A stretch of DNA of 49,452 bases from Mycobacterium kyorinense (GCF_001672775.1 NZ_LZKJ01000064.1:1-49452); one strand, 5' to 3'; shown: positions 26,410 to 36,176, counted from the stretch's first letter. Made by a program: numbers and translations. The notes: generated by a model not told the origin, from the letters alone.

Positions 26410-26421
26410 GGACAACTGTCC
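26410..26421. promoter_or_regulatory. Palindrome GGACA-AC-TGTCC, candidate TetR operator (copy 2)
   Basis: A perfect 5-bp inverted repeat with a 2-bp spacer, 24 bp upstream of the aldA start. It has the same core as the palindrome at the TetR start, so one repressor may close both divergent promoters. Confidence 0.7.
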
Positions 26422-26445
26422 ACCGTAGAAGGCGGGTAGTACAAG

Positions 26446-27912
26446 ATGGCTCTATTGGCCGACGGCGTCGGCGCTCTGCTCATCGACGGCAAGTTGGTGC
26501 CCGGCAGCGCCGGCACCTTCCCGACCGTCAACCCGGCCACCGAAGACGTGCTGGGGACGGCGGCCGATGCCAACGCCGACGACATGGGCCGGGCCGTCGA
26601 GGCGGCGCGGCGCGCGTTCGACGAGACCGACTGGTCCCGCAACATTGAGTTGCGGGTGCGGTGCGTACGCCAACTGCGTGACGCGATGCGCGAACACGTC
26701 GAGCAACTGCGTGACATCACGATCGCCGAAGTCGGGGCGCCGCGCATGCTCACCGCCAGCGCCCAACTCGAAGGACCGGTCGAGGACCTCGCCTTCAGCG
26801 CCGACACCGCCGAGTCCTACCCGTGGCAGCAGGATCTCGGCGAGGCGTCCCCGATGGGCATCCCCACCCGTCGCACGATCGCGCGGGAGGCCGTCGGCGT
26901 CGTCGGCGCCATCACGCCGTGGAACTTCCCGCACCAGATCAACCTCGCCAAGCTCGGGCCGGCGCTGGCCGCGGGCAACACCGTGGTGTTGAAGCCCGCA
27001 CCCGACACCCCGTGGTGTGCAGCGGTATTGGGAGAACTGATCGTCGAGCACACCGACTTTCCGCCCGGCGTGGTCAACATCGTCACCTCCAGCGACCACA
27101 GCGTCGGTGCTCTGTTGGCGAAAGACCCGCGGGTGGACATGATTACGTTCACCGGTTCCACGGCCACCGGCCGCAGCGTGATGGCCGACGCCGCCGCCAC
27201 CATCAAGAAGGTGTTTTTGGAGCTGGGCGGCAAATCGGCGTTTGTCGTGCTTGACGACGCCGACATGGCCGGCGCTGCTTCGGTGTCGGCGTTCTCGGCC
27301 TGCATGCACGCCGGGCAGGGCTGCGCGATCACCACCCGGCTGGTCGTGCCGCGAGCCCGTTACGACGAGGCGGTCGCCATCGCGGCGGGCACCATGTCGT
27401 CGATCAAGCCCGGCGACCCGACCGATCCCGGAACGGTCTGCGGACCGCTGATCTCAGCACGCCAGCGCGACCGGGTGCAAAGCTATCTGGATCTGGCTGG
27501 GGCAGAAGGCGGTTCGTTCGCATGCGGCGGCGGCCGACCGGCGGATAGGACGACCGGCTTCTTCATCGAGCCGACCGTGATCACCGGGTTGGGAAACGAC
27601 GCGCGGGTGGCGCGCGAAGAGATCTTCGGCCCGGTGCTCACGGTGATCGCCCACGACGGCGACGACGACGCGGTGCGGATCGCCAACGACTCACCGTACG
27701 GACTGTCGGGCACCGTGGTGAGCGCCGACCCGGACCGCGCCGCCGCGGTGGCGTCGCGCCTGCGGGTCGGGACGGTCACGGTCAACGGCGGCGTCTGGTA
27801 TTCGGCCGACGCGCCGTTCGGCGGCTACAAGCAGTCCGGCAACGGCCGCGAGATGGGCCTGGCGGGCTTCGAGGAGTATCTCGAGACCAAGCTCGTTGCT
27901 ACCGGCATTTAA
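26446..27912 (+). CDS. aldA: Aldehyde dehydrogenase AldA (Rv0768-like)
   Basis: A 488-residue NAD(P)-dependent aldehyde dehydrogenase: TPWNFP, FTGSTATGR, catalytic Glu259 in LELGGKS and nucleophile Cys293 in GQGCAITTR. It oxidises aldehydes to acids, here plausibly the product of the P450 or AdhB steps. ATG 26446 begins MALLADGVGALLIDG. It opens a plus-strand operon of four genes running away from the TetR/cyp123 promoter. Confidence 0.95.
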   Translation: MALLADGVGALLIDGKLVPGSAGTFPTVNPATEDVLGTAADANADDMGRAVEAARRAFDETDWSRNIELRVRCVRQLRDAMREHVEQLRDITIAEVGAPRMLTASAQLEGPVEDLAFSADTAESYPWQQDLGEASPMGIPTRRTIAREAVGVVGAITPWNFPHQINLAKLGPALAAGNTVVLKPAPDTPWCAAVLGELIVEHTDFPPGVVNIVTSSDHSVGALLAKDPRVDMITFTGSTATGRSVMADAAATIKKVFLELGGKSAFVVLDDADMAGAASVSAFSACMHAGQGCAITTRLVVPRARYDEAVAIAAGTMSSIKPGDPTDPGTVCGPLISARQRDRVQSYLDLAGAEGGSFACGGGRPADRTTGFFIEPTVITGLGNDARVAREEIFGPVLTVIAHDGDDDAVRIANDSPYGLSGTVVSADPDRAAAVASRLRVGTVTVNGGVWYSADAPFGGYKQSGNGREMGLAGFEEYLETKLVATGI

Positions 27913-27917
27913 CACGG

Positions 27918-27974
27918 CGAGTGTGGTTTTAAGGCACGCAAAGACGTGAAAAGCGTGACATAAGCCCACACTCG
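27918..27974. repeat. GAGTGTG inverted repeat between aldA and the next SDR
   Basis: Arms cgagtgtgg (27918-27926) and ccacactcg (27966-27974), 9 bp perfect, enclose a 39-nt loop that contains a further cacg...cgtg pairing. It belongs to the GAGTGTGAA family seen at 9208 and 12240, but here it lies between two genes in the same direction and could reduce read-through. Confidence 0.65.
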
Positions 27975-27989
27975 GCAAGAGAGGGAAGT

Positions 27990-28739
27990 ATGAGATTCGA
28001 GAATAAGGTGGCCATCGTCACCGGCTCAGGTGGCGGCATCGGTCAGGCGTATGTCGAGGCGCTGGCTCGGGAAGGCGCCGCGGTTGTCGTGGCCGACATC
28101 AACGCCGAGGCTGCCGAAGGCGTGGCCAAGCAGATTACCGCCGACGGCGGCAATGCCATCAGCATTCCCGTCGACGTTTCCGACCCGGCTTCGGCCAAGG
28201 CGATGGCCGACCGCACGCTGTCCGAGTTCGGCGGTATCGACTACCTGGTGAACAACGCCGCAATATTTGGCGGCATGAAACTGGATTTCCTGCTCACCAT
28301 CGACCCCGAGTACTACAAGAAGTTCATGAGCGTCAACCTCGACGGCGCCCTGTGGTGCACCCGCGCGGTCTACAAGAAGATGGCCAAGCGCGGCGGCGGT
28401 GCGATCGTCAACCAATCATCCACTGCTGCCTGGCTGTACTCGAACTACTACGGCCTGGCCAAAGTCGGCATCAACGGCTTGACACAACAACTTTCGCGGG
28501 AGTTGGGCGGCCAGAACATCCGGATCAACGCGATTGCGCCGGGCCCCATCGACACTGAGGCCAATCGGACGACGACGCCCAAAGAGATCGTCGACGACAT
28601 CGTCAAGGGCCTCCCGCTGTCACGGATGGGAACTCCCGATGATCTGGTCGGCATGTGTTTGTTCCTGCTCTCCGACCAGGCCTCGTGGATCACCGGCCAG
28701 ATCTTCAATGTCGACGGCGGACAGATCTTCCGATCATGA
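27990..28739 (+). CDS. Short-chain dehydrogenase/reductase (Rv0769-like)
   Basis: A 249-residue classical SDR: VTGSGGGIGQAY, NNAAI, Ser in NQSSTAAW, YYGLAKVG as the YxxxK site, and the C-terminal ITGQIFNVDGGQ. GAGGGAAG gives a strong ribosome-binding site before ATG 27990. It is the second gene of the aldA operon and corresponds to Rv0769. The substrate is unknown. Confidence 0.95.
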   Translation: MRFENKVAIVTGSGGGIGQAYVEALAREGAAVVVADINAEAAEGVAKQITADGGNAISIPVDVSDPASAKAMADRTLSEFGGIDYLVNNAAIFGGMKLDFLLTIDPEYYKKFMSVNLDGALWCTRAVYKKMAKRGGGAIVNQSSTAAWLYSNYYGLAKVGINGLTQQLSRELGGQNIRINAIAPGPIDTEANRTTTPKEIVDDIVKGLPLSRMGTPDDLVGMCLFLLSDQASWITGQIFNVDGGQIFRS

Positions 28740-28789
28740 GCCGCGTCGGCGACGATGCAGAGCAGAAAGCGATGTGGAGGAGCGGCGCC

Positions 28790-29647
28790 ATGAGCGCTGA
28801 TTTGAAGCTGGGCTACATCGGATTGGGCAACATGGGCGCGCCGATGGCCAAGCGGCTGGTCGACTGGCCCGGCGGGCTCACGGTCTTCGATGTGCGGACC
28901 GAAGCGATGACGCCGTTGGCCGAAGCCGGCGCGACCTTGGCCGACAGCGTGGCCGACATCGCGGCCGCCGATCTCATCAGCGTCACCGTGCTCAACGACG
29001 AGCAGGTCCGCGAGGTCGTCGCCGAACTGGCGGCCAACGCGAAGCCGGGTACCGTCATCGCGATCCACTCGACGATCAGTGACACGACGGCCGTCGAATT
29101 GGCCGAAGAGCTGAAGTCACAAGACATTCACATCGTCGACGCCCCGGTCAGTGGTGGCGGTGCTGCCGCCGAAAAGGGTGAACTGGCCACCATGGTGGGC
29201 GCCGAACGCGAGGTGTACGAGCGGATCAAGCCGGCGTTCAAGCAATGGGCGTCGATGGTCATCCACGCCGGCCAGCCGGGTGCGGGCACCCGAATGAAGT
29301 TGGCCCGCAATATGTTGACGTTCACCTCCTATGCTGCGGCATGCGAAGCGATGAAACTCGCCGAGGCGGCCGGACTGGACCTACAGGCGCTGGGCCGGGT
29401 CGTGCGGCACACCGACGCGCTCACCAGCGGGGCGGGGGCCATCATGGTCCGCGATGACATGAAACCCATTGAGGCTGACAACTTCCTGTACCAGCCGTTC
29501 CTGCACGCCCGCGAACTCGGTGAGAAGGATCTGAGCCTGGCACTGGCGTTGGGCGAGGCCGTGTCGGTGGAGCTGCCGCTCGCCGATGTGGCCCGGCAGA
29601 ATTTGGCCGCCGGCCTCGGCGTGCCGCACACACAGAAAGAGTCATGA
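28790..29647 (+). CDS. 3-hydroxyisobutyrate-dehydrogenase-like NAD-binding protein (Rv0770-like)
   Basis: A 285-residue beta-hydroxyacid dehydrogenase: N-terminal GYIGLGNMGAPMAKRL, substrate-binding DAPVSGGGAAAEKGEL, and the catalytic Lys helix GAGTRMKLARNMLTF. It oxidises a beta-hydroxy acid or semialdehyde-type compound with NAD(P). ATG 28790 is chosen for TGGAGGAG upstream and the family-like start MSADLKLGYIG; an upstream ATG at 28736 overlaps the SDR stop and remains possible. Its stop overlaps the next start (ATGA). Confidence 0.93.
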   Translation: MSADLKLGYIGLGNMGAPMAKRLVDWPGGLTVFDVRTEAMTPLAEAGATLADSVADIAAADLISVTVLNDEQVREVVAELAANAKPGTVIAIHSTISDTTAVELAEELKSQDIHIVDAPVSGGGAAAEKGELATMVGAEREVYERIKPAFKQWASMVIHAGQPGAGTRMKLARNMLTFTSYAAACEAMKLAEAAGLDLQALGRVVRHTDALTSGAGAIMVRDDMKPIEADNFLYQPFLHARELGEKDLSLALALGEAVSVELPLADVARQNLAAGLGVPHTQKES

Positions 29648-30078
29648 TGGACGAGTCACGCCGCAAGGGCCTCGAGAAAATGAACGAGGTTTACGGCTGG
29701 GAAATGCCCAATGTGGAGGGCGACGCGTACTTCGACCTGACCGTCGATCACCTGTTCGGCAGCATCTGGACCCGGCCGGGATTGTCGATGCGCGACAAGC
29801 GCATCATGACGCTGACGGCGGTGACCGCGATCGGAAATCGCGACCTGGCCGAGATCCAGATCAACGCTGCACTGCTCAATGAAGAGCTCACCGAGACCGA
29901 ACTGAAGGAGATGGCGGTCTTTGTGACGCACTATCTCGGATTCCCGCTGGGCTCGGCGCTCAACGGCGCGGTCGACGCCGTCGTGGCAAAGCGCAAGAAG
30001 GCCGCCGCCAAGGGCGCCTCCGAAGACAAGAAAGCCAACGTCAACGACGCGGTCCGAATGCACCAGGGCAAGGGCTAG
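29644..30078 (+). CDS. Carboxymuconolactone decarboxylase (CMD) family protein (Rv0771-like)
   Basis: A 144-residue CMD-family protein: DLTVDHLFGSIWTRPGLSMRDKRIMTL and HYLGFPLGSALNGAVDAV. It lacks the CxxC pair of AhpD-type peroxidases, so it is closer to true CMD decarboxylases or their relatives. The C-terminus is a Lys-rich tail. ATG 29644 overlaps the previous stop (ATGA). It closes the aldA operon; its stop shares a CTAG with that of the convergent TetR gene. Confidence 0.93.
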   Translation: MMDESRRKGLEKMNEVYGWEMPNVEGDAYFDLTVDHLFGSIWTRPGLSMRDKRIMTLTAVTAIGNRDLAEIQINAALLNEELTETELKEMAVFVTHYLGFPLGSALNGAVDAVVAKRKKAAAKGASEDKKANVNDAVRMHQGKG

Positions 30079-30668
30079 CCGGACACCGTCGTGCCCACCC
30101 AACGACGTAGATACCGGCGCAGCTCGCCGTCGCGCCGGGGGGGACGTCCGGGATCGATCACGAACGACTGAATGATCCGCAGAAGGTGCTCGCCCAGTTC
30201 GGTCAAGTCGTCGTCTGTCAAACCCGCTGCGGGCCAATCGACATCGAATCGCCGCAACATTGCATTCGCGAACTGCACAGCCACCTCGGACGTGACATCC
30301 GCGGTGAAAGCGTTGTTGCGGTCGTGGGCGAGCAGTAGGCCGATGTGTTTGTCGCTGGGTAGCCACTCCAGGGCGGTGGCGATTCCTTCGGTCACCGCGT
30401 CCACCGGATCGGTGATGCCCGACAAGTGCGCGGCCAACCGGTCCAGGAATCCGGTGGCCGCCTGAGTGGCCGCCGCAACCAGCAGCGCGTCGGTGCTGGG
30501 AAAGTAGCGGTAGACGGTTTGTCGTGTCACCCCCAAGGTGCGGGCGACATCGGCAATGCTGATGTCAGCGCCGCGCGCATCGATGGCCTGGCTCGCGGCG
30601 GCCAGGATCCGTGCGACGGCCTCCTCATCGCTAGTCGGGGCAGCGCCGCCCCAGCCGTGCGTGCGCAC
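30075..30668 (-). CDS. TetR-family regulator coupled to the CYP125-like P450
   Basis: A 197-residue TetR protein: HTH ISIADVARTLGVTRQTVYRYFPSTDALL, then a helical ligand-binding part. GTG 30668 overlaps the P450 stop by 1 nt (TAGTG), so the two genes form one transcript. A strong palindrome upstream of the P450 (31955-31981) is its likely operator. I do not recall this pair between Rv0771 and purD in M. tuberculosis, so it seems to be an insertion or an ancestral pair lost there. The regulator would sense a P450 substrate or product (inference). Confidence 0.9.
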   Translation of the reverse strand: MRTHGWGGAAPTSDEEAVARILAAASQAIDARGADISIADVARTLGVTRQTVYRYFPSTDALLVAAATQAATGFLDRLAAHLSGITDPVDAVTEGIATALEWLPSDKHIGLLLAHDRNNAFTADVTSEVAVQFANAMLRRFDVDWPAAGLTDDDLTELGEHLLRIIQSFVIDPGRPPRRDGELRRYLRRWVGTTVSG

Positions 30669-31909
30669 TAGCCGTGATAGGAGACGCGCAGATCCTTGAC
30701 GCCGTTGATCCAGCCGGACCGAAGCCGTTGGGGCTCTGCCAATTTGGTGATGTCCGGGATCTGGTTGGCGATCTCGTCGAAAATCAGCCGAATCTCCATG
30801 CGGGCCAGATTCGCGCCGATGCAGTAGTGGGTTCCTTGCCCGCCGAATGCCAGATGCGGGTTGGGGTTGCGCAGAATGTTGAACTCAAACGGCTTATCGA
30901 AGACGTCTTCGTCGTAGTTGGCTGAGCTGTAGAACAGACCGACGCGCTGGTCCTGTTTGATCGCCACGCCGCCAACCTCGGTGTCCACTTTGGCGGTGCG
31001 CTGGAAACAGTGCACCGGCGTCGCCCAGCGCACGATCTCGTCGACCGCGGTTTCGGGCCGGTCGCGCTTGAAGATCTCCCACTGCTCCGGGTTTTCGGCA
31101 AAGGCATTGATGCCGTGCGTCATCGCGTTGCGGGTGGTCTCGTTGCCGGCCACCGCCAGCAGGATCACGAAGAACGCGAACTCGGTTTCGCCCAGCGACT
31201 CCCCGTCGACGTCGGCCTCGATCAACTTGGTGACGATGTCGTCGGCGGGGCAGCGCCGGCGCTCCTCGGCCATCGTGTAGGCGTAGCCCATCAACTCGGC
31301 GTTGGCCATCGTGTAATCGGTTTCGAAGTCTGGGTCGTCGGTGTTCATGATCGCGTTGGTCCAGTGGAACAATTTTTCCCGATCGTCTTCGGGAACCCCG
31401 ATCAGATCCGCGATCGCCAGCAGCGGCAGTTCCATCGCGATGTCGTCGACGAAGTTGCCGCTGTCCTTCTCGGCGGCGGCTTTGACGATGTCGTGGGCCG
31501 CTAACGCCAGCTTCTCCTCCAGGACCGCGACCGCTCGCGGGGTGAACAGCCGGGAGACGAGCTTGCGCAGCCGGGTGTGCTCCGGCGGGTCGTGGTTGAT
31601 CAGCAGCGCCTTGGTGAGTTCCAACTGGTCGCGGGTTGTGCCGTCGGGTAGCCGCATCACGGCACCGTTCAGATTGGTCGACCAGACATCGTTATCCCGG
31701 GAGATGTCCTTGATGTGCTGATGCTTGCTGATCACCCAGTAGCCGCCGTCGTCGAAGATCGTGGCGCCAGGCGGCTGCTCGTTCCACCACACCGGCGCGG
31801 TTTTGCGCAGCTGGGCGAACTCGGCGATCGGGATCCCGCGTAGCAGGACGTCCGGATCGGTGAAGTCGAAGCCGGCCCCGAACGGGCAGGCACTTTGCGT
31901 CGTGGTCAC
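30668..31909 (-). CDS. Cytochrome P450 related to CYP125 (sterol side-chain hydroxylase-like)
   Basis: A 413-residue P450 whose sequence closely follows CYP125: FGAGFDFTDPDVLLRGIPIAEF, LRKTAPVWWNEQPPG, I-helix LLAVAGNETTRNAMTHG, ExxR in DEIVRWATPVHCFQRTA (substituted P450-type, as in CYP125), heme loop FGGQGTHYCIGANLARMEI and the end RLRSGWINGVKDL. CYP125 oxidises the C26/C27 methyl of cholesterol. A second CYP125-like enzyme with its own TetR suggests a related sterol or branched lipid. GTG 31909 is the preferred start; a frame to 31942 remains open. Confidence 0.92.
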   Translation of the reverse strand: MTTTQSACPFGAGFDFTDPDVLLRGIPIAEFAQLRKTAPVWWNEQPPGATIFDDGGYWVISKHQHIKDISRDNDVWSTNLNGAVMRLPDGTTRDQLELTKALLINHDPPEHTRLRKLVSRLFTPRAVAVLEEKLALAAHDIVKAAAEKDSGNFVDDIAMELPLLAIADLIGVPEDDREKLFHWTNAIMNTDDPDFETDYTMANAELMGYAYTMAEERRRCPADDIVTKLIEADVDGESLGETEFAFFVILLAVAGNETTRNAMTHGINAFAENPEQWEIFKRDRPETAVDEIVRWATPVHCFQRTAKVDTEVGGVAIKQDQRVGLFYSSANYDEDVFDKPFEFNILRNPNPHLAFGGQGTHYCIGANLARMEIRLIFDEIANQIPDITKLAEPQRLRSGWINGVKDLRVSYHG

Positions 31910-31954
31910 CTGACACCACCCTTCATGCGTGACGTGAACCACAGTTGTACTAGA

Positions 31955-31981
31955 CCATACACCATGCCGTCAAGTGTATGG
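31955..31981. promoter_or_regulatory. Long inverted repeat CCATACAC-N11-GTGTATGG, candidate operator
   Basis: Perfect 8-bp arms (31955-31962 and 31974-31981). It lies about 45 bp upstream of the CYP125-like start and about 60 bp before purD. It does not match the known KstR (AACnnGTT) or KstR2 (CAAGnnCTTG) motifs, so it may be specific for the TetR protein encoded after the P450. Confidence 0.65.
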
Positions 31982-32041
31982 CCGGATGGCCGTCACCTTC
32001 CGGGCGGGCCGATCAACGCCACTCGGCTAAGGTGAGGTTTC

Positions 32042-33310
32042 GTGCGTGTCCTGGTGATCGGTTCAGGTGCCCGTGAACATGCGCTGCTCCTGGCGCTTCG
32101 CGACGACCCCGAGGTTGACGCGCTGGCCATTGCGCCGGGGAACGCTGGTACGGCTGCGGTAGCTGACCAGCACCAAGTCGACATCACCTCCGGCGACGAC
32201 GTCGTCGCGCTGGCCCGGCAGGTTGCGGCCGACCTGGTGGTGATCGGGCCGGAGGTGCCGCTGGTGCTCGGCGTGGCCGACGCCCTGCGCGACGCCGGCA
32301 TCGCCTGCTTCGGGCCAAGCAAAGACGCCGCCCGGATCGAGGGCTCGAAGGCGTTCGCCAAAGACGTGATGGCCGCCGCCGGTGTGCGCACGGCTTCCAG
32401 TGAGATCGTGGACAACCCCGCACATTTGGATGCGGCACTGGATCGGTTCGGGCCGACGGCCGGCAGCCAAGCCTGGGTTGTCAAAGACGACCGGTTGGCC
32501 GCCGGTAAAGGCGTAGTGGTCACGGCGGACCGCGGTGTCGCGCGCGCTCATGCGGCCGCGCTGCTCGAGGCGGGGCACCCTGTGCTGTTGGAGTCGTACC
32601 TGGACGGCCCCGAGGTGTCGCTGTTCTGCGTGGTCGACGGCACCACCGTGGTCCCGCTGTTGGCGGCTCAGGACTTCAAACGAGTCGGTGACGGCGACAC
32701 CGGGCCCAACACCGGCGGCATGGGCGCTTATGCGCCGCTGCCCTGGCTGCCCGACGATGTTTACCGCGATATCGTCACGACGATCGTGGAACCCGTTGCG
32801 GCCGAACTGGTCCAACGTGGTTGTCCCTTCACCGGATTGCTGTACGCCGGTCTGGCGATCACTGGCAGCGGGCCGGCGGTGATCGAATTCAATTGCCGCT
32901 TCGGGGATCCGGAGACGCAGTCGGTGTTGGCGCTGCTGGAATCCCCGTTGGGGCAGTTGCTTTATGCGGCGGCCACCGGCGAGTTGGCCGGCTTCGGGGA
33001 ACTGCGCTGGCGGGATGGCGCGGCGGTGACGGTGGTGCTGGCAGCGGAGAATTATCCGGGCCGTCCGCGAGTCGGCGACGTCATCGTCGGGGCGGAGGCC
33101 GACGGCGTGTTGCATGCTGGAACGGCCCGGCGCGACGACGGCGCGGTGGTGTCCTCGGGCGGACGGGTTCTCTCGGTCGTACGAACCGGTGCCGACTTGG
33201 ACGCCGCTCGCGCCGCTGCCTATGACACGTTGGGTTCAATCCGGCTGCCGGGTGGGCACTTTCGCACCGACATCGGCCTGGCCGCCGCTCAGGGCAAGGT
33301 GCACGCCTAG
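32042..33310 (+). CDS. purD: Phosphoribosylamine-glycine ligase PurD
   Basis: A 422-residue ATP-grasp enzyme of purine synthesis that joins glycine to phosphoribosylamine. Visible features include [50 protein letters not shown] and [15 protein letters not shown] 32042 starts the frame ([12 protein letters not shown]). It is divergent from the CYP125-like gene, and its stop shares a CTAG tetranucleotide with that of the convergent transpeptidase gene. Confidence 0.98.
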   Translation: MRVLVIGSGAREHALLLALRDDPEVDALAIAPGNAGTAAVADQHQVDITSGDDVVALARQVAADLVVIGPEVPLVLGVADALRDAGIACFGPSKDAARIEGSKAFAKDVMAAAGVRTASSEIVDNPAHLDAALDRFGPTAGSQAWVVKDDRLAAGKGVVVTADRGVARAHAAALLEAGHPVLLESYLDGPEVSLFCVVDGTTVVPLLAAQDFKRVGDGDTGPNTGGMGAYAPLPWLPDDVYRDIVTTIVEPVAAELVQRGCPFTGLLYAGLAITGSGPAVIEFNCRFGDPETQSVLALLESPLGQLLYAAATGELAGFGELRWRDGAAVTVVLAAENYPGRPRVGDVIVGAEADGVLHAGTARRDDGAVVSSGGRVLSVVRTGADLDAARAAAYDTLGSIRLPGGHFRTDIGLAAAQGKVHA

Positions 33311-34962
33311 AACCCCGCGGCCTGGCCGTCGCGGCGAGGATCGCTCACCGCAAGGTAGCCATCGTCGAGTCGCCAGATGGCCTGGCAGCTGCCGAACTGG
33401 TTGTAGTCGTCAACGACCACCAACTCGTGGCCACGCCGCTGCAGTTCGCTAAGGGTGGACGGCGGGAAACCCTGTTCGCAGCTCACCTGCATACCGTGCA
33501 ACCAACGGAACCGGGGGCCGTCGCACGCCGCCTGGGGGTTCTGGCCGTGATCGACGATGCGCACCACAAGTTGTAGGTGGCCCTGCGGTTGCATAGTCCC
33601 GCCCATCACCCCGAAGCTCATGACCGGAGCGCCGCCTTTGGTCATAAAGGCCGGGATGATCGTATGGTAGGGACGCTTGTTCGGGCCGACCCGGTTCGGA
33701 TGTCCGGGCGTCGCAACGAAACCCACGCCCCGGTTCTGTAACGAGATCCCGGTGCCCGGCACCACCACACCGGATCCGAATCCCATGTAGTTCGACTGGA
33801 TCATCGACACCATCACCCCTGCGGTGTCGGCCGCGGCGAGATACACCGTGCCGCCCTTGGGTGCGCCCGCCATGACAGGCTGTGCGTGCTTGCGATCGAT
33901 CATCCGAGCTCGCTGTTTCAAATACTCCTGGTCGAGAAGGCTCTCCGGGGGAAACAGCATATGGTCGATGTCGCCGACGCAGGCTTGAGCGTCGGCGAAG
34001 GCGAGCTTCATCGCTTCGATCTGCAGATGCACGCTATCGGCCGAATCTGCTGGTAAGCCGGCCATGTCGAACTGCTCGAGGATTCCCAGCGCGATCAACG
34101 CGGCGATCCCCTGACCGTTGGGCGGGATCTCATGGATGGTGTAGCCGCGGTAGTCGCGGCTGATGGTGCCCACCCAATCCGACCGGTGCGCGGCCAGGTC
34201 GCTCACCCGCATTGCGCCGCCGTGAGCCGCCGAGTGCGCCTCGAGTTGAGCTGCCAGTTCTCCGCGATAAAACGCCTCGCCGTTGCTGGCCGCAATCTTC
34301 TCCAACGTGACCGCGAGCTCGGGGAAGGTGACGACTTCACCAGGACCCGGTGCGCGTCCCCCGGGCATGATGAACTGCGCAAACCCTGGTTGGGATTTGA
34401 AGACCGGGAGCTGCGCCGCCCAGTGCGCGGCGACCGTCGGCGATACCAGAAAACCATTGCGGGCGTAGGAGATTGCCGGCTCGAAGAGTCGCTCGAACGG
34501 TAGTTTGCCGAACTGCGCGTGCAATTCGGCCCACGCTGACACCGCCCCGGGCACGGTCACCGAATTCCAGCCGAATGCGGGAACACCGTTGCCGTCGAAG
34601 TATTCCGGCGTCCATGCGGCAGGAGAGCGGCCCGACCCGTTCAATCCGTGCAACCGCTGGCCGTCCCAGACGATCGCGAAGGCGTCCGATCCGACGCCGT
34701 TGGACACCGGTTCAACCACGGTGAGGCTGATGGCCGCCGCGACAGCCGCGTCCACGGCGCTACCGCCGTCGGCCAGCATCCGAAGTCCGGCCTGGGCGGC
34801 CAGCGGCTGCGAGGTGCACACCACGTTGCGCGCCAGGACGGGCTTACGCGGCCAGTCGTAGGGCAAGTCCCAGCCGAAGGGCACGGTCACGGTGGGATCG
34901 TAAGCCTCGCGGCTGTGCCCGGGGTTATCGTCGCCACTACGGTAGTTGATACGATTAGTCAT
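33307..34962 (-). CDS. Gamma-glutamyltranspeptidase family protein (GgtA-like)
   Basis: A 551-residue Ntn-hydrolase precursor. The N-terminal part has [30 protein letters not shown] and GSGRSPA. The autocleavage Thr is in [14 protein letters not shown], followed by MGFGSG and [13 protein letters not shown]. Such enzymes cleave gamma-glutamyl bonds or act as acylases on related amides. No signal peptide is seen, unlike secreted GGT. The start is uncertain: ATG 34962 ([12 protein letters not shown]) or a GTG near 34890 just before [11 protein letters not shown]. It corresponds to Rv0773c. Confidence 0.92.
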   Translation of the reverse strand: MTNRINYRSGDDNPGHSREAYDPTVTVPFGWDLPYDWPRKPVLARNVVCTSQPLAAQAGLRMLADGGSAVDAAVAAAISLTVVEPVSNGVGSDAFAIVWDGQRLHGLNGSGRSPAAWTPEYFDGNGVPAFGWNSVTVPGAVSAWAELHAQFGKLPFERLFEPAISYARNGFLVSPTVAAHWAAQLPVFKSQPGFAQFIMPGGRAPGPGEVVTFPELAVTLEKIAASNGEAFYRGELAAQLEAHSAAHGGAMRVSDLAAHRSDWVGTISRDYRGYTIHEIPPNGQGIAALIALGILEQFDMAGLPADSADSVHLQIEAMKLAFADAQACVGDIDHMLFPPESLLDQEYLKQRARMIDRKHAQPVMAGAPKGGTVYLAAADTAGVMVSMIQSNYMGFGSGVVVPGTGISLQNRGVGFVATPGHPNRVGPNKRPYHTIIPAFMTKGGAPVMSFGVMGGTMQPQGHLQLVVRIVDHGQNPQAACDGPRFRWLHGMQVSCEQGFPPSTLSELQRRGHELVVVDDYNQFGSCQAIWRLDDGYLAVSDPRRDGQAAGF

Positions 34963-35000
34963 TCTAGGCTGACTTGAAATCACAACCGAAGGTTGACCAC

Positions 35001-36176
35001 ATGCGCACGCCCGTCATCGTCAGTGCCGTCCGGACCGCAATCGCGACGTCGTTCAAAGGCTCACTGGTCAACACCCCCGCCGAAGTGCTCGCCACCACGG
35101 TGCTGGCCGAGGCAGTCCGGCGATCCGGTGTCGAGCCAGACGTCATCGACGATGTGATTTTTGCCGAGTCGCATTACGGCGGCGGGGATTTGGCGCGTTA
35201 CGCAGCCGCCGCCTCGGACATGGTTTCGGTGCCCGGCCAGGCCGTCAACCGGCATTGCGCGGGCAGTCTGACCGCTGTCGCCAACGCCGCAGCCCACATC
35301 GGCTCAGGCGTGGAACGGGTAGTGGTGGGCGGCGGTGTGCAGTCGCTGTCGACGGGTCCTCTGATGAACTGGCGCATTCCCGGCCCCACCCTGGAGTTCG
35401 AGGAGCGGTGGATGCCGCCGACGCACGTCGAGACACCCGACGCGCCTACCCGTGACATGTCCATCACGGTGGGCTGGAACACCGCAGAAGCCGTCGGCAT
35501 TACTCGCGAAGAGATGGACGCCTGGGCGCTGCGGTCACACCAACGTGCGATCGCGGCGATCGACGGGGGCGCGTTCGTCGACGAGATCGTGCCGCTGAAG
35601 ATCCACGGACCGCAGGATGCGCTCGTGGAGTTCAGCGTCGATGAGCATCCGCGTCGGGACACCAGCATGGAAAAGCTGGCGTCACTGAAAGTGCTCCACC
35701 CCGAGATCGAGGGGTTCTCCATCACCGCCGGGAACAGCAGCGGCACCAATGACGCAGCAGCCGCGTTGACTCTGGCCGACGACGGCTTTGCCCGCTCAGC
35801 CGGTCTGACCGTGCTGGGGACGGTCAAGACCTGGGCATCGGTCGGCGTCGAGCCCAAAGACACCGGACTGGGCGCGGTCCGGGTGATCGGCAAAGTGCTC
35901 GACCGCGCCGGGTTGTCGCCCGCCGACGTCACGCTGTGGGAGATCAACGAGGCGTTCGCGTCGGTCCCGATCGCGGCGTGCCGCGAGTACGGCCTCGACG
36001 AGGATCGGGTCAATATTTACGGCAGCGGGTGCAGTCTGGGCCACCCGATCGCGGCCACCGGCGCGCGGATGCTGACCACGCTGGTGCACGAATTGGGCCG
36101 CCGCGGCGGTGGGATCGGGGTGGCGGCGATGTGCGCAGGCGGTGGCCAGGGCGGCGCGGTCGTCATCGAGGTGTAG
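35001..36176 (+). CDS. Acetyl-CoA acetyltransferase (thiolase)
   Basis: A 391-residue thiolase: nucleophile Cys86 in NRHCAGSL, EINEAFASVP, GCSLGHPIAATGAR with the active His, and the second Cys in MCAGGGQGGAVV. It carries out beta-ketoacyl-CoA cleavage or condensation. ATG 35001 has GAAGG upstream. It lies divergent from the transpeptidase and convergent with the esterase. It is not a gene I recall at this place in M. tuberculosis. It may supply beta-oxidation steps for the lipids or sterols handled nearby (inference). Confidence 0.94.
   Translation: MRTPVIVSAVRTAIATSFKGSLVNTPAEVLATTVLAEAVRRSGVEPDVIDDVIFAESHYGGGDLARYAAAASDMVSVPGQAVNRHCAGSLTAVANAAAHIGSGVERVVVGGGVQSLSTGPLMNWRIPGPTLEFEERWMPPTHVETPDAPTRDMSITVGWNTAEAVGITREEMDAWALRSHQRAIAAIDGGAFVDEIVPLKIHGPQDALVEFSVDEHPRRDTSMEKLASLKVLHPEIEGFSITAGNSSGTNDAAAALTLADDGFARSAGLTVLGTVKTWASVGVEPKDTGLGAVRVIGKVLDRAGLSPADVTLWEINEAFASVPIAACREYGLDEDRVNIYGSGCSLGHPIAATGARMLTTLVHELGRRGGGIGVAAMCAGGGQGGAVVIEV

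Noticed and set aside
30075..30078. CTAG shared by two convergent stop codons (also at 33307-33310)
   Set aside because: Two convergent TAG stops naturally create CTAG when genes overlap tail to tail; I see no evidence of a site-specific recombination signal.
31910..32041. KstR or KstR2 binding site upstream of the CYP125-like gene
   Set aside because: The best match (aaccacagtt) has the wrong spacing for AACnnGTT, and no CAAGnnCTTG core is present.
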